Assembly: GCA_904501985.1 (NCBI GenBank)
Contig: CAJGCT010000012.1
Span: 1-37,146 of the forward strand
Direction: 5' to 3'
From: an uncultured Clostridia bacterium
GTDB lineage: Bacteria; Bacillota; Clostridia; Oscillospirales; CAG-272
DNA length: 37,146 nt
The notes under the pieces were generated by a model that saw only the letters and a list, made by a program, of their open reading frames with translations, was not told the origin of the DNA and did no database searches. Within the stretch, counting starts at the first letter, position 1; each line of letters opens with the position of its first letter. Below, in pieces: positions 1 to 6,878 of the stretch. Position numbers and translations under genes: made by a program.

Positions 1-187
1 AATGCTACCAGCTCATGCATACCCTGAATTGAAAAAATACTCTCATTTGAAAGGTAATTTCGGTACAGCCTGGCAGAATCAGCAAAAAGAATTTGCTAAC
101 ATTCCTGCACCGATTATATTTACCACTAACTGTCTGATGCCACCTAAATCAAGTTATGCAGACAGAGTGTTTACTACGGAAGTGGTA
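1..187 (+). pseudogene. hcp: Hydroxylamine reductase (hybrid cluster protein), internal fragment
   Basis: The frame starting at base 2 reads like the C-terminal half of Hcp, with the stretches HAYPELKKY, GNFGTAWQNQQKEF, TTNCLMPPK and YADRVFTTEVV. Hcp is a cytoplasmic Fe-S-O hybrid-cluster enzyme of nitrosative stress defence; the Cys in TTNC lies in the part of the family that holds cluster-ligand cysteines. The gene enters from beyond the left edge. Homology stops after codon 185-187, where family members continue with a Gly-Tyr/Trp-Pro-Gly stretch. Here an unrelated frame takes over and stops at 235. The rest of hcp is not elsewhere in the window. Codon choice (cta, ttg, tct) differs from the ctt/ctc-rich genes further right, so the fragment may be foreign. 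It is either a real broken gene or one side of an assembly misjoin. Confidence 0.8.
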
Positions 188-410
188 CTATGCAAACGAC
201 GGCGATATATGCGAAAGTCCGTGGTTGAGAGATGATAACGGGGGCGCGGCTTCCGGCATAATCGAAACAACGAACGGTGAGCACATTTCATTTGATTTGT
301 TCCACGCCTATACATCGGTCGAGGGCTTCGCCGCTTATCGCCACGACGAGGACGACGGAAGAACGGTACTTATAAACCGTGCACACATTCAGCGAATTTT
401 AATTGGTTAA
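183..410 (+). pseudogene. 5'-truncated unknown element protein
   Basis: From about 183 a frame reads WYYANDGDICESPWLRDD and continues through FDLFHAYTSVEGF and DGRTVLINRAHIQRI to a TAA at 408-410. The only ATG in frame (156) lies inside the hcp-derived DNA, so the native start has been lost at the junction. I do not recognise the family. The roughly 75 residues left are acidic and aromatic-rich and look like coding sequence. The frame stops 24 bases before the sigma factor, suggesting the two were cotranscribed in the parent element. Confidence 0.5.
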
Positions 411-434
411 CCATACGCCAAAGGACGGTATATC

Positions 435-1391
435 ATGTACGAACATACAGACACTCAATATACCGCCGACCAACTATATCGCCGCGAGCTACGGCAAATT
501 GATGCCCTCTCCGAACAAGAGGAATCCGCTATATATGAACGCATACAAAACGGCGACACCAACGCCCGACGTGAGCTTATAACTCCTAATCTCCCATTCG
601 CCGCGGCATACGTCAAGCGGTTTATCGGTCATGGCGTTGATTATGAGGACCTGCGACAGCTTGCCGCCATAGGACTAATGGAAGCCGCAGACAAATTTGA
701 TCCTGATGAGGGTACGGCATTCCGGACGTTTGCTGTGTACCATATCAAGGCTGCTGTAATTCGTGGAATAGAAACACACGGGCGCACGGTTCGTGTTCCC
801 TCTCATCTGATGCAGGCGGCTTTGAAGTATCGCCGCTTCGTATCGGATTTTCAAAAGCGATGTGGACGTGAACCGACTGATCATGAAACAGAATTATATT
901 TAGGTTTTCCACGCTCGAAGATTGCCGATATACGTAAATACACACAGCCGGTTGCATCACTCGAACAGCCGATCGGCGAAGATGACGGAGAGTTAACGTT
1001 AGGTGACACCATCGAAACGGGCGAGGATATAGCCGACACCATAGCAGATGAGGATGTGCGTCATAGACTCCACGACGATATGGAGCGGTTACTCGATGAT
1101 TTACCCTCGATGGAGAGGGATGCACTTCGTATGCGTTATTACCAACGCCTGACATATGCGCAGGCGGCAAACTGTGTGGGTGTCAGCGAACGGGAAATAA
1201 AAAACTCAACCGAAAGCGGCTTACGCCATTTGCGTACATATCAAGCGCGGCGTACTTTGAGTAAATATGTTGACTATTGCATAGAGAGATATGCATACAA
1301 ATCAAGCTTTGCAACATGGCAAGAATCGGGAAGCAGCTCCACGGAACGTACAGTGCTGAAGTTGTTGGAGTTTGAGGGAAGCTCGAAATAG
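435..1391 (+). CDS. Sigma-70 family RNA polymerase sigma factor, element-encoded
   Basis: A 318-residue protein with the core of a group 1/3-like sigma factor. Region 2 covers about residues 25-120 (YVKRFIGHGVDYEDLRQLA, then GLMEAADKFDP and FRTFAVYHIKAAVIRGI). A region 3 linker includes VRVPSHL. Region 4 is at about 218-272, ending in the helix-turn-helix LTYAQAANCVGVSEREIKN. Region 1.1 is absent and the protein is shorter than a housekeeping RpoD. Such sigma-like proteins are common on Firmicute phages and conjugative elements, where they drive element genes. The C-terminal tail after residue 275 is unusual and ends in VLKLLEFEGSSK. A degraded copy of that tail's DNA lies downstream at 1472-1497. 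Confidence 0.85.
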   Translation: MYEHTDTQYTADQLYRRELRQIDALSEQEESAIYERIQNGDTNARRELITPNLPFAAAYVKRFIGHGVDYEDLRQLAAIGLMEAADKFDPDEGTAFRTFAVYHIKAAVIRGIETHGRTVRVPSHLMQAALKYRRFVSDFQKRCGREPTDHETELYLGFPRSKIADIRKYTQPVASLEQPIGEDDGELTLGDTIETGEDIADTIADEDVRHRLHDDMERLLDDLPSMERDALRMRYYQRLTYAQAANCVGVSEREIKNSTESGLRHLRTYQARRTLSKYVDYCIERYAYKSSFATWQESGSSSTERTVLKLLEFEGSSK

Positions 1392-1804
1392 GTTGCTACG
1401 AAATGCTGCGACTGCTTATGTATATAAAAAGCCGGTAACTATTGCGAGATTTGCGAGGTCCTAAAAAATGGCGGTTCTGAAGCTGTTGGAATTTAACGAG
1501 AACCACGCTTGAACCTCGAATGAAGCACAAGAGTATTGTTCAGTTTGCGAAACTATGCGAATAAAAAAGATGTGTTTTCACGATTTAACGCCGAATGAAC
1601 GCCGAGAAAGTGACTTTAAGAGGGGGATAAGGCATTGAGTTCGTAAAACTTCGTACCGAAAAAGCAGTGCCGGTATTGTGGTATCCCCCCGTACTCATGC
1701 TTACTTTTGCGGTGTTTCGCGTTCACGAACCGCGCCACATCGGAACACATATTTTTTCCAAAATGGGAAAACACCAAACATTTGGGGATATTGGCAAAGA
1801 AAAA
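1392..1804. other. Gene-poor stretch with decayed coding traces
   Basis: No convincing gene. Bases 1472-1497 closely resemble the sigma factor's last codons (1351-1376), reading VLKLLEFN after an ATG at 1468, as if the gene end had been partly duplicated. Bases 1640-1800 have open frames in two phases, one with a CRYCG-like stretch, but no clear start or ribosome site. I read this as eroded element DNA. Confidence 0.4.
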
Positions 1805-1826
1805 GAGAGGGGTTATATTCCCTCTC
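1805..1826 (-). terminator. Intrinsic terminator of the minus-strand small genes
   Basis: A 7-bp stem gagaggg/ccctctc with an 8-nt loop lies just past the stop of the gene ending at 1838. On the minus strand it is followed by a T-rich tract (ctttttcttt). Confidence 0.6.
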
Positions 1827-1837
1827 ATGCGGTACTG

Positions 1838-2167
1838 CTACACCGTGCGAAGCTCCGTGTTATTCTTCGTAAGCTCATGCGCCTGATTGATTAGCTTGCC
1901 CAAGTCGTCAATGTAGCTACGAATATCGGATAGCCTACTATTAAGCAACGCGAACATATACCGGTAATGCCTAAAGTTATGTATCAAATCAAGTGCGCGG
2001 AATCGTTCTGCTCCGTCCTTGGAATCATAAGCTAATTCGGGTTCATTGAAAAAATCAATCAAGAAGTGCATCGGTGTACATATATCCTCGACGGCAACAA
2101 GCATTTCACTGTGTAACTCGTCCGTCTCAAAAATAAGGTCTTTTATATCTTTATTTTCCACGTTCAT
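1838..2167 (-). CDS. Small unknown element protein, helical
   Basis: A 109-residue acidic protein starting MNVENKDIKDLIFETDE. The start at 2167 is chosen because AAAGGAG lies 9 bases upstream; longer in-frame starts have no ribosome site and run through the preceding gene. The sequence is rich in Leu, Glu and Asp with long predicted helices (MFALLNSRLSDIRSYIDDL). No motif, signal peptide or membrane segment is visible and I do not recognise the family. It overlaps the end of the 51-residue gene upstream by 17 bases, so the two are probably translationally coupled. A terminator follows. Confidence 0.6.
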   Translation of the reverse strand: MNVENKDIKDLIFETDELHSEMLVAVEDICTPMHFLIDFFNEPELAYDSKDGAERFRALDLIHNFRHYRYMFALLNSRLSDIRSYIDDLGKLINQAHELTKNNTELRTV

Positions 2168-2306
2168 TGCTTGTATCTCCTTTATTATCTTTCTCTGTAA
2201 GCCATTCTTCATTAAAACGAACGAGCATAAGGCGTATAAACCGCACATATCGAGGACTTGATTTCCTCAATGCTTCGACTATGTATTGAATATCCTTTTC
2301 TTTCAT
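2151..2306 (-). CDS. 51-residue basic element protein
   Basis: A short frame reading MKEKDIQYIVEALRKSSPR, then YVRFIRLMLVRFNEEWL and a charged tail ending SNERGK. It starts at an ATG (2306) preceded by AAGGGAT at loose spacing and stops at 2151, overlapping the next gene by 17 bases in another phase. The amphipathic RYVRFIRLMLVRF helix resembles small phage and conjugative-element proteins of the form 'residues in a helix that contact an XRE regulator', but this is only an impression. Function unknown. Confidence 0.55.
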   Translation of the reverse strand: MKEKDIQYIVEALRKSSPRYVRFIRLMLVRFNEEWLTEKDNKGDTSNERGK

Positions 2307-2376
2307 GGTTTAGAAATCCCTTTCAAAAACTATTGTTTTTTCTTCCGTTTCTTCCGCGTTCCACGTAAATTTACTC

Positions 2377-2405
2377 TTGACATCCCACGCGAGAGGGTGT
2401 ATAAT
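2377..2405 (+). promoter_or_regulatory. Consensus promoter inside a 7-bp dyad
   Basis: TTGACA at 2377-2382, 17-base spacer, TATAAT at 2400-2405. The arms gagaggg (2391-2397) and ccctctc (2413-2419) bracket the -10 box, so a protein bound to the dyad would block initiation. No plus-strand gene follows; a strong hairpin does. Confidence 0.6.
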
Positions 2406-2410
2406 GATGT

Positions 2411-2480
2411 TACCCTCTCATGGGGGTTGTGGTTTGCTCCTTATGTAATGCTATGGTCGGCGGTTACATAAGGGGCTTTT
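2411..2480 (+). ncRNA. Candidate small RNA (about 70 nt)
   Basis: From the expected start near 2411 the plus strand runs into a 13-bp hairpin, 2436-2448 paired with 2464-2476 (one G-U), with a 15-nt loop and a following ttttct. A perfect promoter and an intrinsic-type terminator only about 70 bases apart with no open frame between them fit a small regulatory RNA. It is convergent with the gene ending at 2482, so the hairpin could also end that transcript, although the U-tract is on the plus side. Confidence 0.4.
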
Positions 2481-2481
2481 C

Positions 2482-2757
2482 TCATGCTATCGAGAAGCGG
2501 CGCGTTTCTGTGGGGCGGCTGTACTGCTCGTACAAGTCAGCGTGTGTCTTGCGGAATGCGGCGGTATCGAAGCGGTTAGACTTGACCGTGGTGTATCTTA
2601 CCTTGAATACGCCTGCTGTGAGTTCTTCGGTTTCCACGGCGGTCATGTGAGCCTTGATTTCGTCTTTGAGGGTTTCCACCTCGGCTGTAGCTTCCTCGAT
2701 GAGCTGTGCAAGCTCCCGAATCTGTGCGATCTTTGTTGCGATCTCGTTCTGTGACAT
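2482..2757 (-). CDS. Coiled-coil small protein, phage/ICE type
   Basis: A 91-residue protein. Residues 1-40 form a clear coiled coil (IAQIRELAQLIEEATAEVETLKDEIKAHM). The C-terminal half has a TAGVFKVRYTTVKSNRFDT segment and ends YSRPTETRRFSIA. This layout matches a family of short proteins common on phages and conjugative elements of Clostridia, loosely like the Gp157 type; the name is tentative. AAAGGAG lies 8 bases before the ATG. It is transcribed from a consensus promoter at 2916-2944, giving an unusually long leader of about 150 bases. Confidence 0.65.
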   Translation of the reverse strand: MSQNEIATKIAQIRELAQLIEEATAEVETLKDEIKAHMTAVETEELTAGVFKVRYTTVKSNRFDTAAFRKTHADLYEQYSRPTETRRFSIA

Positions 2758-2908
2758 GGTTTGTACTCCTTTATATTTTTTATTCAGACAAGGGGCGAGG
2801 GGCTTTGCTTACCGATTTACGCCTAAAGCTACGTCGCATCCGTTCTCGCTCTTATGTAGACACCTTGGGTCGGCTTTCGCCTTAGCTGTTTGCCTTTCCC
2901 TTACCCTG
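2758..2908 (-). promoter_or_regulatory. Long 5' leader of the coiled-coil gene
   Basis: The minus-strand transcript should begin near 2909, so this leader is about 150 nt. It contains a GGCGAAAGCC tetraloop hairpin (2872-2881) and a possible outer pairing ctac/gtag. No known riboswitch class is recognised. Confidence 0.3.
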
Positions 2909-2915
2909 TGATACC

Positions 2916-3021
2916 ATTATACACCATTTTCTGTGTAATGTCAATATACACATTACACAAAGTTCAGTGTAATTTCTCGGTTGATTTGTACATTGATTTC
3001 TGTGTATTTTTGTGATATAAT
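2916..3021. promoter_or_regulatory. Divergent promoters with XRE-type operator array
   Basis: Minus-strand promoter: TTGACA (complement of 2939-2944), 17-base spacer, TATAAT (complement of 2916-2921). Plus-strand promoter: TTGATT 2993-2998, 17 bases, TATAAT 3016-3021. A perfect 10-bp inverted repeat, TGTGTAATGT (2932-2941) and ACATTACACA (2950-2959), covers the minus-strand -35 box. Further half sites resembling TGTGTA lie at 2966-2973 and 3001-3006, the latter inside the plus-strand spacer. This is the layout of a phage-like switch read by the downstream HTH protein. Confidence 0.65.
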
Positions 3022-3051
3022 AAGGATACAATACACGAAAGGAGTTTGACA

Positions 3052-3267
3052 ATGCCAATTAGATACAAATTCGATATTCTTACTGCACTTAAAGATAAAG
3101 GCTATAATACAAATCGCATTCGCAAAGAAAATTTATTATCCGAGGGCGTTTTGCAATCTTTAAGAGAAAACAAATATATTTCGTTAGCAAATATCTCTCG
3201 AATCTGCGAACTGTTGGAATGTCAACCGGGCGACATCATAGAATACGTCGAGGGGGACGACCAATGA
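3052..3267 (+). CDS. XRE/Cro-type HTH regulator
   Basis: A 71-residue DNA-binding protein made only of a helix-turn-helix domain, with the typical ending ISRICELLECQPGDIIEY. The recognition helix is in the segment NLLSEGVLQSLRENKYISL. The ATG at 3052 has AAAGGAG upstream; a TTG six bases earlier is less likely. It overlaps the RhuM gene by four bases (ATGA), so the pair is coupled. The operators upstream probably bind this protein, making it the repressor of both divergent promoters. Confidence 0.85.
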   Translation: MPIRYKFDILTALKDKGYNTNRIRKENLLSEGVLQSLRENKYISLANISRICELLECQPGDIIEYVEGDDQ

Positions 3268-4271
3268 ATAATCAATTCGAGTTTTTAATTTATAAATCAG
3301 CTGAGGAAGATGTAACCATAAACGCGCTTGTTCGAGATGAAACAATTTGGCTTACGCAAAAAGCAATGGCAGAACTGTTTGATGTTGAAGTTCCTGCCAT
3401 ATCAAAACATATTGCAAACATATATGCCGATGGAGAATTAGTGCAGAGCGCAACTGTTTCCAAAATGGAAATAGTTCAAAAAGAGGGATTACGCGATGTA
3501 AAACGAGTTGTAGACTTCTACAACCTCGATGCAATCATTTCTGTCGGCTACCGCGTCAACTCTCGCCGAGCAACTAACTTCCGCATATGGGCAACAAGTG
3601 TGCTTAAGGAGTATATGATAAAGGGTTTTGCCATGGACGATGAACGCCTGAAGCAAGGCAAGACGCTTTTCGGCAAGGATTATTTCCGAGAGTTGCTTGA
3701 ACGCGTTCGCTCCATCAGAGCAAGTGAACGCCGTATATGGCAACAGATAACCGATATCTTCGCCGAATGCAGTATCGACTATGACAGAAACTCGCCCGTA
3801 ACGCAGGACTTCTATGCAATGGTACAGAATAAATTCCATTACGCTATCGTAGGTCAGACTGCGGCAGAGATAGTATTCACTAAAGCCGACAGAAATAAGG
3901 ATCATATGGGGCTTACAACTTGGAAAAATGCTCCCGACGGGCGAATTTTGAAGTCTGATGTCAGCGTCGCAAAGAATTATCTTGATGAAAAACAAATCAG
4001 TCGGCTGGAACGAACCGTATCGGGATACTTCGACTACATTGAAGATCTTATCGAACGTGAAAACACTTTCACAATGGATGAGTTTGCATCCAGTATCAAT
4101 GAGTTCTTGGCTTTCCGCAAATATGACATCTTAAAGGATAAAGGGAATGTTTCAAGCTATGCGGCACGCAAAAAGGCGGAAACGGAGTATGAGGCTTTTA
4201 ACAAGACACAGAAGATTACTTCCGATTTTGACAGAGAGGTCAAGAAACTCATCGAAAAGAGTAGCGATTGA
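3264..4271 (+). CDS. rhuM: RhuM family protein
   Basis: A 335-residue cytoplasmic protein of the RhuM (virulence protein) family. Family features visible are the N-terminal IWLTQKAMAELFDVEVPAIS HTH-like segment, the YNLDAIISVGYRVNS stretch with RATNFRIWAT, and the KDYFRELLERVRSIRASERR region. The C-terminal half contains DHMGLTTW. RhuM proteins occur on genomic islands, often beside Fic/Doc or restriction genes; their biochemical role is not settled. It starts at 3264, overlapping the XRE stop, and is followed 27 bases later by a Fic gene. The trio forms one transcription unit. A defence or addiction role is an inference from context. Confidence 0.85.
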   Translation: MNNQFEFLIYKSAEEDVTINALVRDETIWLTQKAMAELFDVEVPAISKHIANIYADGELVQSATVSKMEIVQKEGLRDVKRVVDFYNLDAIISVGYRVNSRRATNFRIWATSVLKEYMIKGFAMDDERLKQGKTLFGKDYFRELLERVRSIRASERRIWQQITDIFAECSIDYDRNSPVTQDFYAMVQNKFHYAIVGQTAAEIVFTKADRNKDHMGLTTWKNAPDGRILKSDVSVAKNYLDEKQISRLERTVSGYFDYIEDLIERENTFTMDEFASSINEFLAFRKYDILKDKGNVSSYAARKKAETEYEAFNKTQKITSDFDREVKKLIEKSSD

Positions 4272-4298
4272 TGAAGCGATGGAGAGGGACAGTGTAAA

Positions 4299-4963
4299 AT
4301 GACATACGCAGATAAATACCACCTCACACCCGAACAGAGCATGTTTCTTGCAAAAAAGCTGTTGGATTCCGCTATCTACTGTGGTATGCGAATGGAAAAC
4401 CGTGCTGTGACGTTCCCACAGACAAAAACTATCCTCAACGGCGTTAACGTGCCGGGCGTGCAGCTCGACGATATACAGGCGATCCTCAATATGCGTGATG
4501 CGTGGAGATATTTGTTTTCCACGGTTGACGAGCCGGTAACGCTCGACTATATGTGCAAGCTCAATGAGTTCATTGCACGAAACGAGGCTCTTGTGTGGGG
4601 AAAGCTCCGCACGGGTAGCGTTGGAATCTCAGGAACGGACTATATGCCGCCTGTGCCGCGCTACGAGGACGCACAAGCGGCGTTAAGCCAAATCATGGAT
4701 AAAAGGATAGCACCCCCACCCAAAAAGCTCTTGAAGCGTTTGTATGGGGCGCGAGAGCGCAACTGTTCTGGGACGGCAACAAGAGAACAAGCCTCACCCT
4801 TGCGAATAAGATCATGGTAAGCGCAGGTGTGGGCGTGCTCACGATCTCGGATAAGCACATGGAACAGTTCAACGTGCTTCTGCTCGACTACTACAACACG
4901 GGCGAACCGGATGCGCTCAAAGACTTCATGTACGAAAACGCCATTCAAGGCATGAGCTTATAA
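4299..4963 (+). pseudogene. Fic domain protein, frameshifted
   Basis: Residues 1-134 read in one frame (MTYADKYHLTPEQSMFLAKK, then a Fic N-terminal helical region with GKLRTGSVGISGTDYMPP). The reading then shifts near 4701-4706, in an aaaagg run. From 4706 another phase reads DSTPTQKALEAFVWGARAQL, then FWDGNKRTSLTLAN, and ends at TAA 4961-4963. One missing base would restore a protein of about 221 residues. The Fic motif HPFxDGNxR appears as QLFWDGNKR, so Gln replaces the catalytic His, suggesting weak or no AMP transfer. The break may be a sequencing error at a homopolymer. It is the last gene of the XRE-RhuM-Fic unit. Confidence 0.8.
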
Positions 4964-4972
4964 GCAAAAAAC

Positions 4973-5008
4973 GAGAGAGGGTTTTGTGTTCCCTCTCTCT
5001 AATTTTTT
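4973..5008 (+). terminator. Terminator after fic
   Basis: A 9-bp stem gagagaggg/ccctctctc (4973-4981, 4991-4999) followed by a T-run. The arms share sequence with the hairpins at 1805 and 2391. Confidence 0.75.
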
Positions 5009-5158
5009 GTACCCCATTTTGACCCCTATTTTTACCCCAGATACGATTGTGCAGGATTGTATTTAATTGTATTTACCATAAATATCCATGTTAAAAAAGT
5101 GGCTTTGCGGCTGACAAAATTGAATTAGATTGATTTTGCTTGTATGTGCCTTGGCAAA

Positions 5159-5181
5159 TTCAAATCTCTCCTTCTCCGCCA
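5159..5181 (+). other. tRNA-Ser 3'-end fragment, putative att site
   Basis: TTCAAAT, then CTCTC, CTTCTCC, G and CCA reproduce the T-loop, T-stem 3' arm, acceptor 3' strand, discriminator and CCA of a tRNA-Ser. The matching 5' T-stem (gagag) is missing; gcaaa stands there instead. Only the 3' end is present, as left by an integrase that uses a tRNA 3' end. The intact tRNA is not in the window. Confidence 0.65.
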
Positions 5182-5213
5182 AAAAAGCACTTGCATAAGC
5201 AAGTGCTTTTTTT
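5181..5213. terminator. Bidirectional terminator
   Basis: Stem gcacttgc/gcaagtgc (5187-5194, 5199-5206) with an A-run before and a T-run after. It would end the tRNA-Ser transcript from the left and corA from the right. Confidence 0.75.
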
Positions 5214-5220
5214 CGTTTGA

Positions 5221-6165
5221 TCATTTAAACAGCTTTATTCTGAGAATGACGATCATCGCAACAATGCTTGCCGCAACAGAACCGCCAATAATCAGCGGGA
5301 ATCCCCACGGACTGTTTGCAAGGGGCATACTTACGGTTGAAAGATTCATTCCGTAGGCGGAAAATATCATCGTAGGTATTGCCATTACAACGGTGATTAT
5401 GGCAAGAATCTTCATTGCCACATTAAGATTGTTGGATATCACCGAAGCGAAAGTATTTGACATACTTTCAAGAATATCCGTGTTTATCCTCGCCATCTCG
5501 ATTGCCTGCTTGTTTTCGACAATAGCATCCTCAAGAATTTCCGCATCTTCATCGTATTTCTTTAAAAAATCCGTGCGTACCAGCTTTTCAAGCACCGCTT
5601 CGTTTGACCTAAGACCAACGGTGAAGTATACAAGCGACTTTTCAAGCTTCATAAGCTCAAGAAGCTCTTTGTTTTTCTGATGTTGTCCGAATTTCAGCTC
5701 TGCGGAATCGGATTTTTTCTCAACCATGCGAAGATACAGCAAAAAACGCCTCGCCGTGGCGTAAAGTATCTGAAACACAAACCGCGACTGCTTCCCCGGA
5801 TGAAAATTACGCTCCGTTCCTGCAGAAAATCCGCGGAGAATGTGGGTATCCTTGGAGCACACAGTTATGACCGCCTCTTCGGTAAGGATAATTCCGAGAG
5901 GAATGGTGGTGTAAAGCTCATTTTCATTGTCCGACTCGCGTGTTGGAATATTAAGAATTATCATCTTGTAATTGTCGTCATGCTCCACACGCGAACGCTC
6001 GTCAAGGTCAAGTGCCGCCTTAACGGCTTCGGAGGGCAGCTCATATCTAGCCGCCACCTCACGCACCTCGGCGTCAGTGGGATCTGTCAGCGCCACCCAG
6101 CAATTCGGTTCGGGATGCACCGCCTGTTCAATTCCGTGATCTCTTTCGATGTAAAAGTTTATCAT
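5221..6165 (-). CDS. corA: CorA-like magnesium/divalent cation transporter
   Basis: A 314-residue inner-membrane channel of the CorA/CorC-like family. The long N-terminal domain is cytoplasmic with a helical stalk (residues about 120-245). Two C-terminal membrane helices follow, and the signature YGMNLS sits at the end of the first (after AIPTMIFSA), forming the selectivity loop. The second helix is near the C-terminus and ends in ILRIKLFK. The start at 6165 is preferred over an upstream TTG (6183) because GGGAGGTG lies directly in front of it. It is a single gene in its own transcription unit, separated from the next operon by a dispersed repeat. Confidence 0.9.
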   Translation of the reverse strand: MINFYIERDHGIEQAVHPEPNCWVALTDPTDAEVREVAARYELPSEAVKAALDLDERSRVEHDDNYKMIILNIPTRESDNENELYTTIPLGIILTEEAVITVCSKDTHILRGFSAGTERNFHPGKQSRFVFQILYATARRFLLYLRMVEKKSDSAELKFGQHQKNKELLELMKLEKSLVYFTVGLRSNEAVLEKLVRTDFLKKYDEDAEILEDAIVENKQAIEMARINTDILESMSNTFASVISNNLNVAMKILAIITVVMAIPTMIFSAYGMNLSTVSMPLANSPWGFPLIIGGSVAASIVAMIVILRIKLFK

Positions 6166-6249
6166 ATGTGCACCTCCCGACAAGAATATACATATAAATT
6201 ATACATCAAAAATAATTAACAAATCTACCTTTGCGAAAAATATTTACAA

Positions 6250-6515
6250 TTTCCGCGGCTGTGGGCAGTTGCGCACCCGAAAAGAAACGGCGGGAGCAAC
6301 TGCCCCCACCCTACGGTGATGTGGCGTAATCATCCTTCACCACACAAATGATTACACTAATCCAAGCCGTCGGAATGGTGCGGGGCCATGCAGGCGGCGC
6401 GAGTTGAGTGCCCTAACGCTCTGCACTCGCGCTGTTTTACATAAGCCCCATGTATAAAGTTTTTGCGGAGGCTTTTACAAAAACAGCGACCGTATCTCCC
6501 ATAGCGACCGTAGCC
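6250..6515. repeat. Dispersed MITE-like repeat, copy A (left end degraded)
   Basis: The GC-rich core at 6362-6403 (CCAAGCCGTCGG, then AATGGTGCGGGGCCATG, CAGGCGGCGCGAG) is shared with copies B, C and D. The right terminal segment (about 6450-6493, tgtataaagtttttgcggag through gcgaccgt) matches the right ends of the other copies. The left inverted end is not recognisable. Instead there is a stretch with gcaactgcccccaccctacgg, similar to part of copy D. No gene lies here. Confidence 0.8.
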
Positions 6516-6523
6516 CCCCACAC

Positions 6524-6554
6524 AAAAAACCGGCAGAGACCTAAATCTCTGCCG
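6524..6554 (-). terminator. Terminator of the Gfo-VOC-ABM operon
   Basis: A 9-bp stem cggcagaga/tctctgccg (6531-6539, 6546-6554) with a six-T tract on the minus strand. Confidence 0.85.
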
Positions 6555-6572
6555 ATCTTTAATGCATATAAA

Positions 6573-6866
6573 TCAGTCAAACGCAAGAGGCGTGTGACCT
6601 ATTCCCTGCCGCTTGCACGCCATGTACGGCTCAACGGTGTCGCGCCACTTCTTGTAATGCTCGGTCTCCTTGTGTGCCTTGGCATCCTCGGCAGTCTTGT
6701 AGACCTCGTAAAGCGTAAAGTAAGTGGGATCATCGTTTGACTGAAGCACGTCAAAGCGCACATTTCCCGGCTCTTTTCGGGAATTTTCGTTGTTGTAGAG
6801 AGTGATCTTTATAAAATCCTCTACGCACTCTGGTTTTACATGAATTATAACAGTAGTTGCAAGCAT
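6573..6866 (-). CDS. Antibiotic biosynthesis monooxygenase (ABM/YgiN-like) domain protein
   Basis: A 97-residue single-domain protein of the dimeric ferredoxin-like alpha/beta fold. Family traits are the VKPECVEDF opening after the first strand, NVRFDVLQSNDDPTYFTLYE, and the helix with AHKETEHYKKW ending in the His-rich segment. Members include quinol monooxygenases and the AI-2 enzyme LsrG; the substrate here cannot be told. It is the last gene of an operon with a dehydrogenase and a VOC protein. It starts 12 bases after the VOC stop with GGAGGGG upstream. A role in degrading or isomerising a sugar-derived or small carbonyl compound would fit the neighbours. Confidence 0.85.
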   Translation of the reverse strand: MLATTVIIHVKPECVEDFIKITLYNNENSRKEPGNVRFDVLQSNDDPTYFTLYEVYKTAEDAKAHKETEHYKKWRDTVEPYMACKRQGIGHTPLAFD

Positions 6867-6878
6867 AATACCCCTCCG

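Larger units (their letters stand above)
188..5181. mobile_element. Remnant of a tRNA-Ser-targeted integrated element
   Basis: This block holds element-type genes: a sigma-70-like factor, tiny overlapping genes, an XRE regulator, RhuM and Fic. It ends at 5159-5181 with the 3' end of a tRNA-Ser gene lacking the rest of the tRNA, which is how tyrosine-integrase elements leave an att site. The tandem motif attgtattta (5056-5075 region) just inside could be integrase arm-binding DNA. No integrase, relaxase or structural gene is present. The left border at about 187 lies inside hcp, not in a tRNA, so the element is truncated or the join is artificial. The extent is an inference. Confidence 0.5.

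Noticed and set aside
745..1170. A 141-codon minus-strand frame
   Set aside because: Opposite the sigma factor, with no family resemblance and no start signals.
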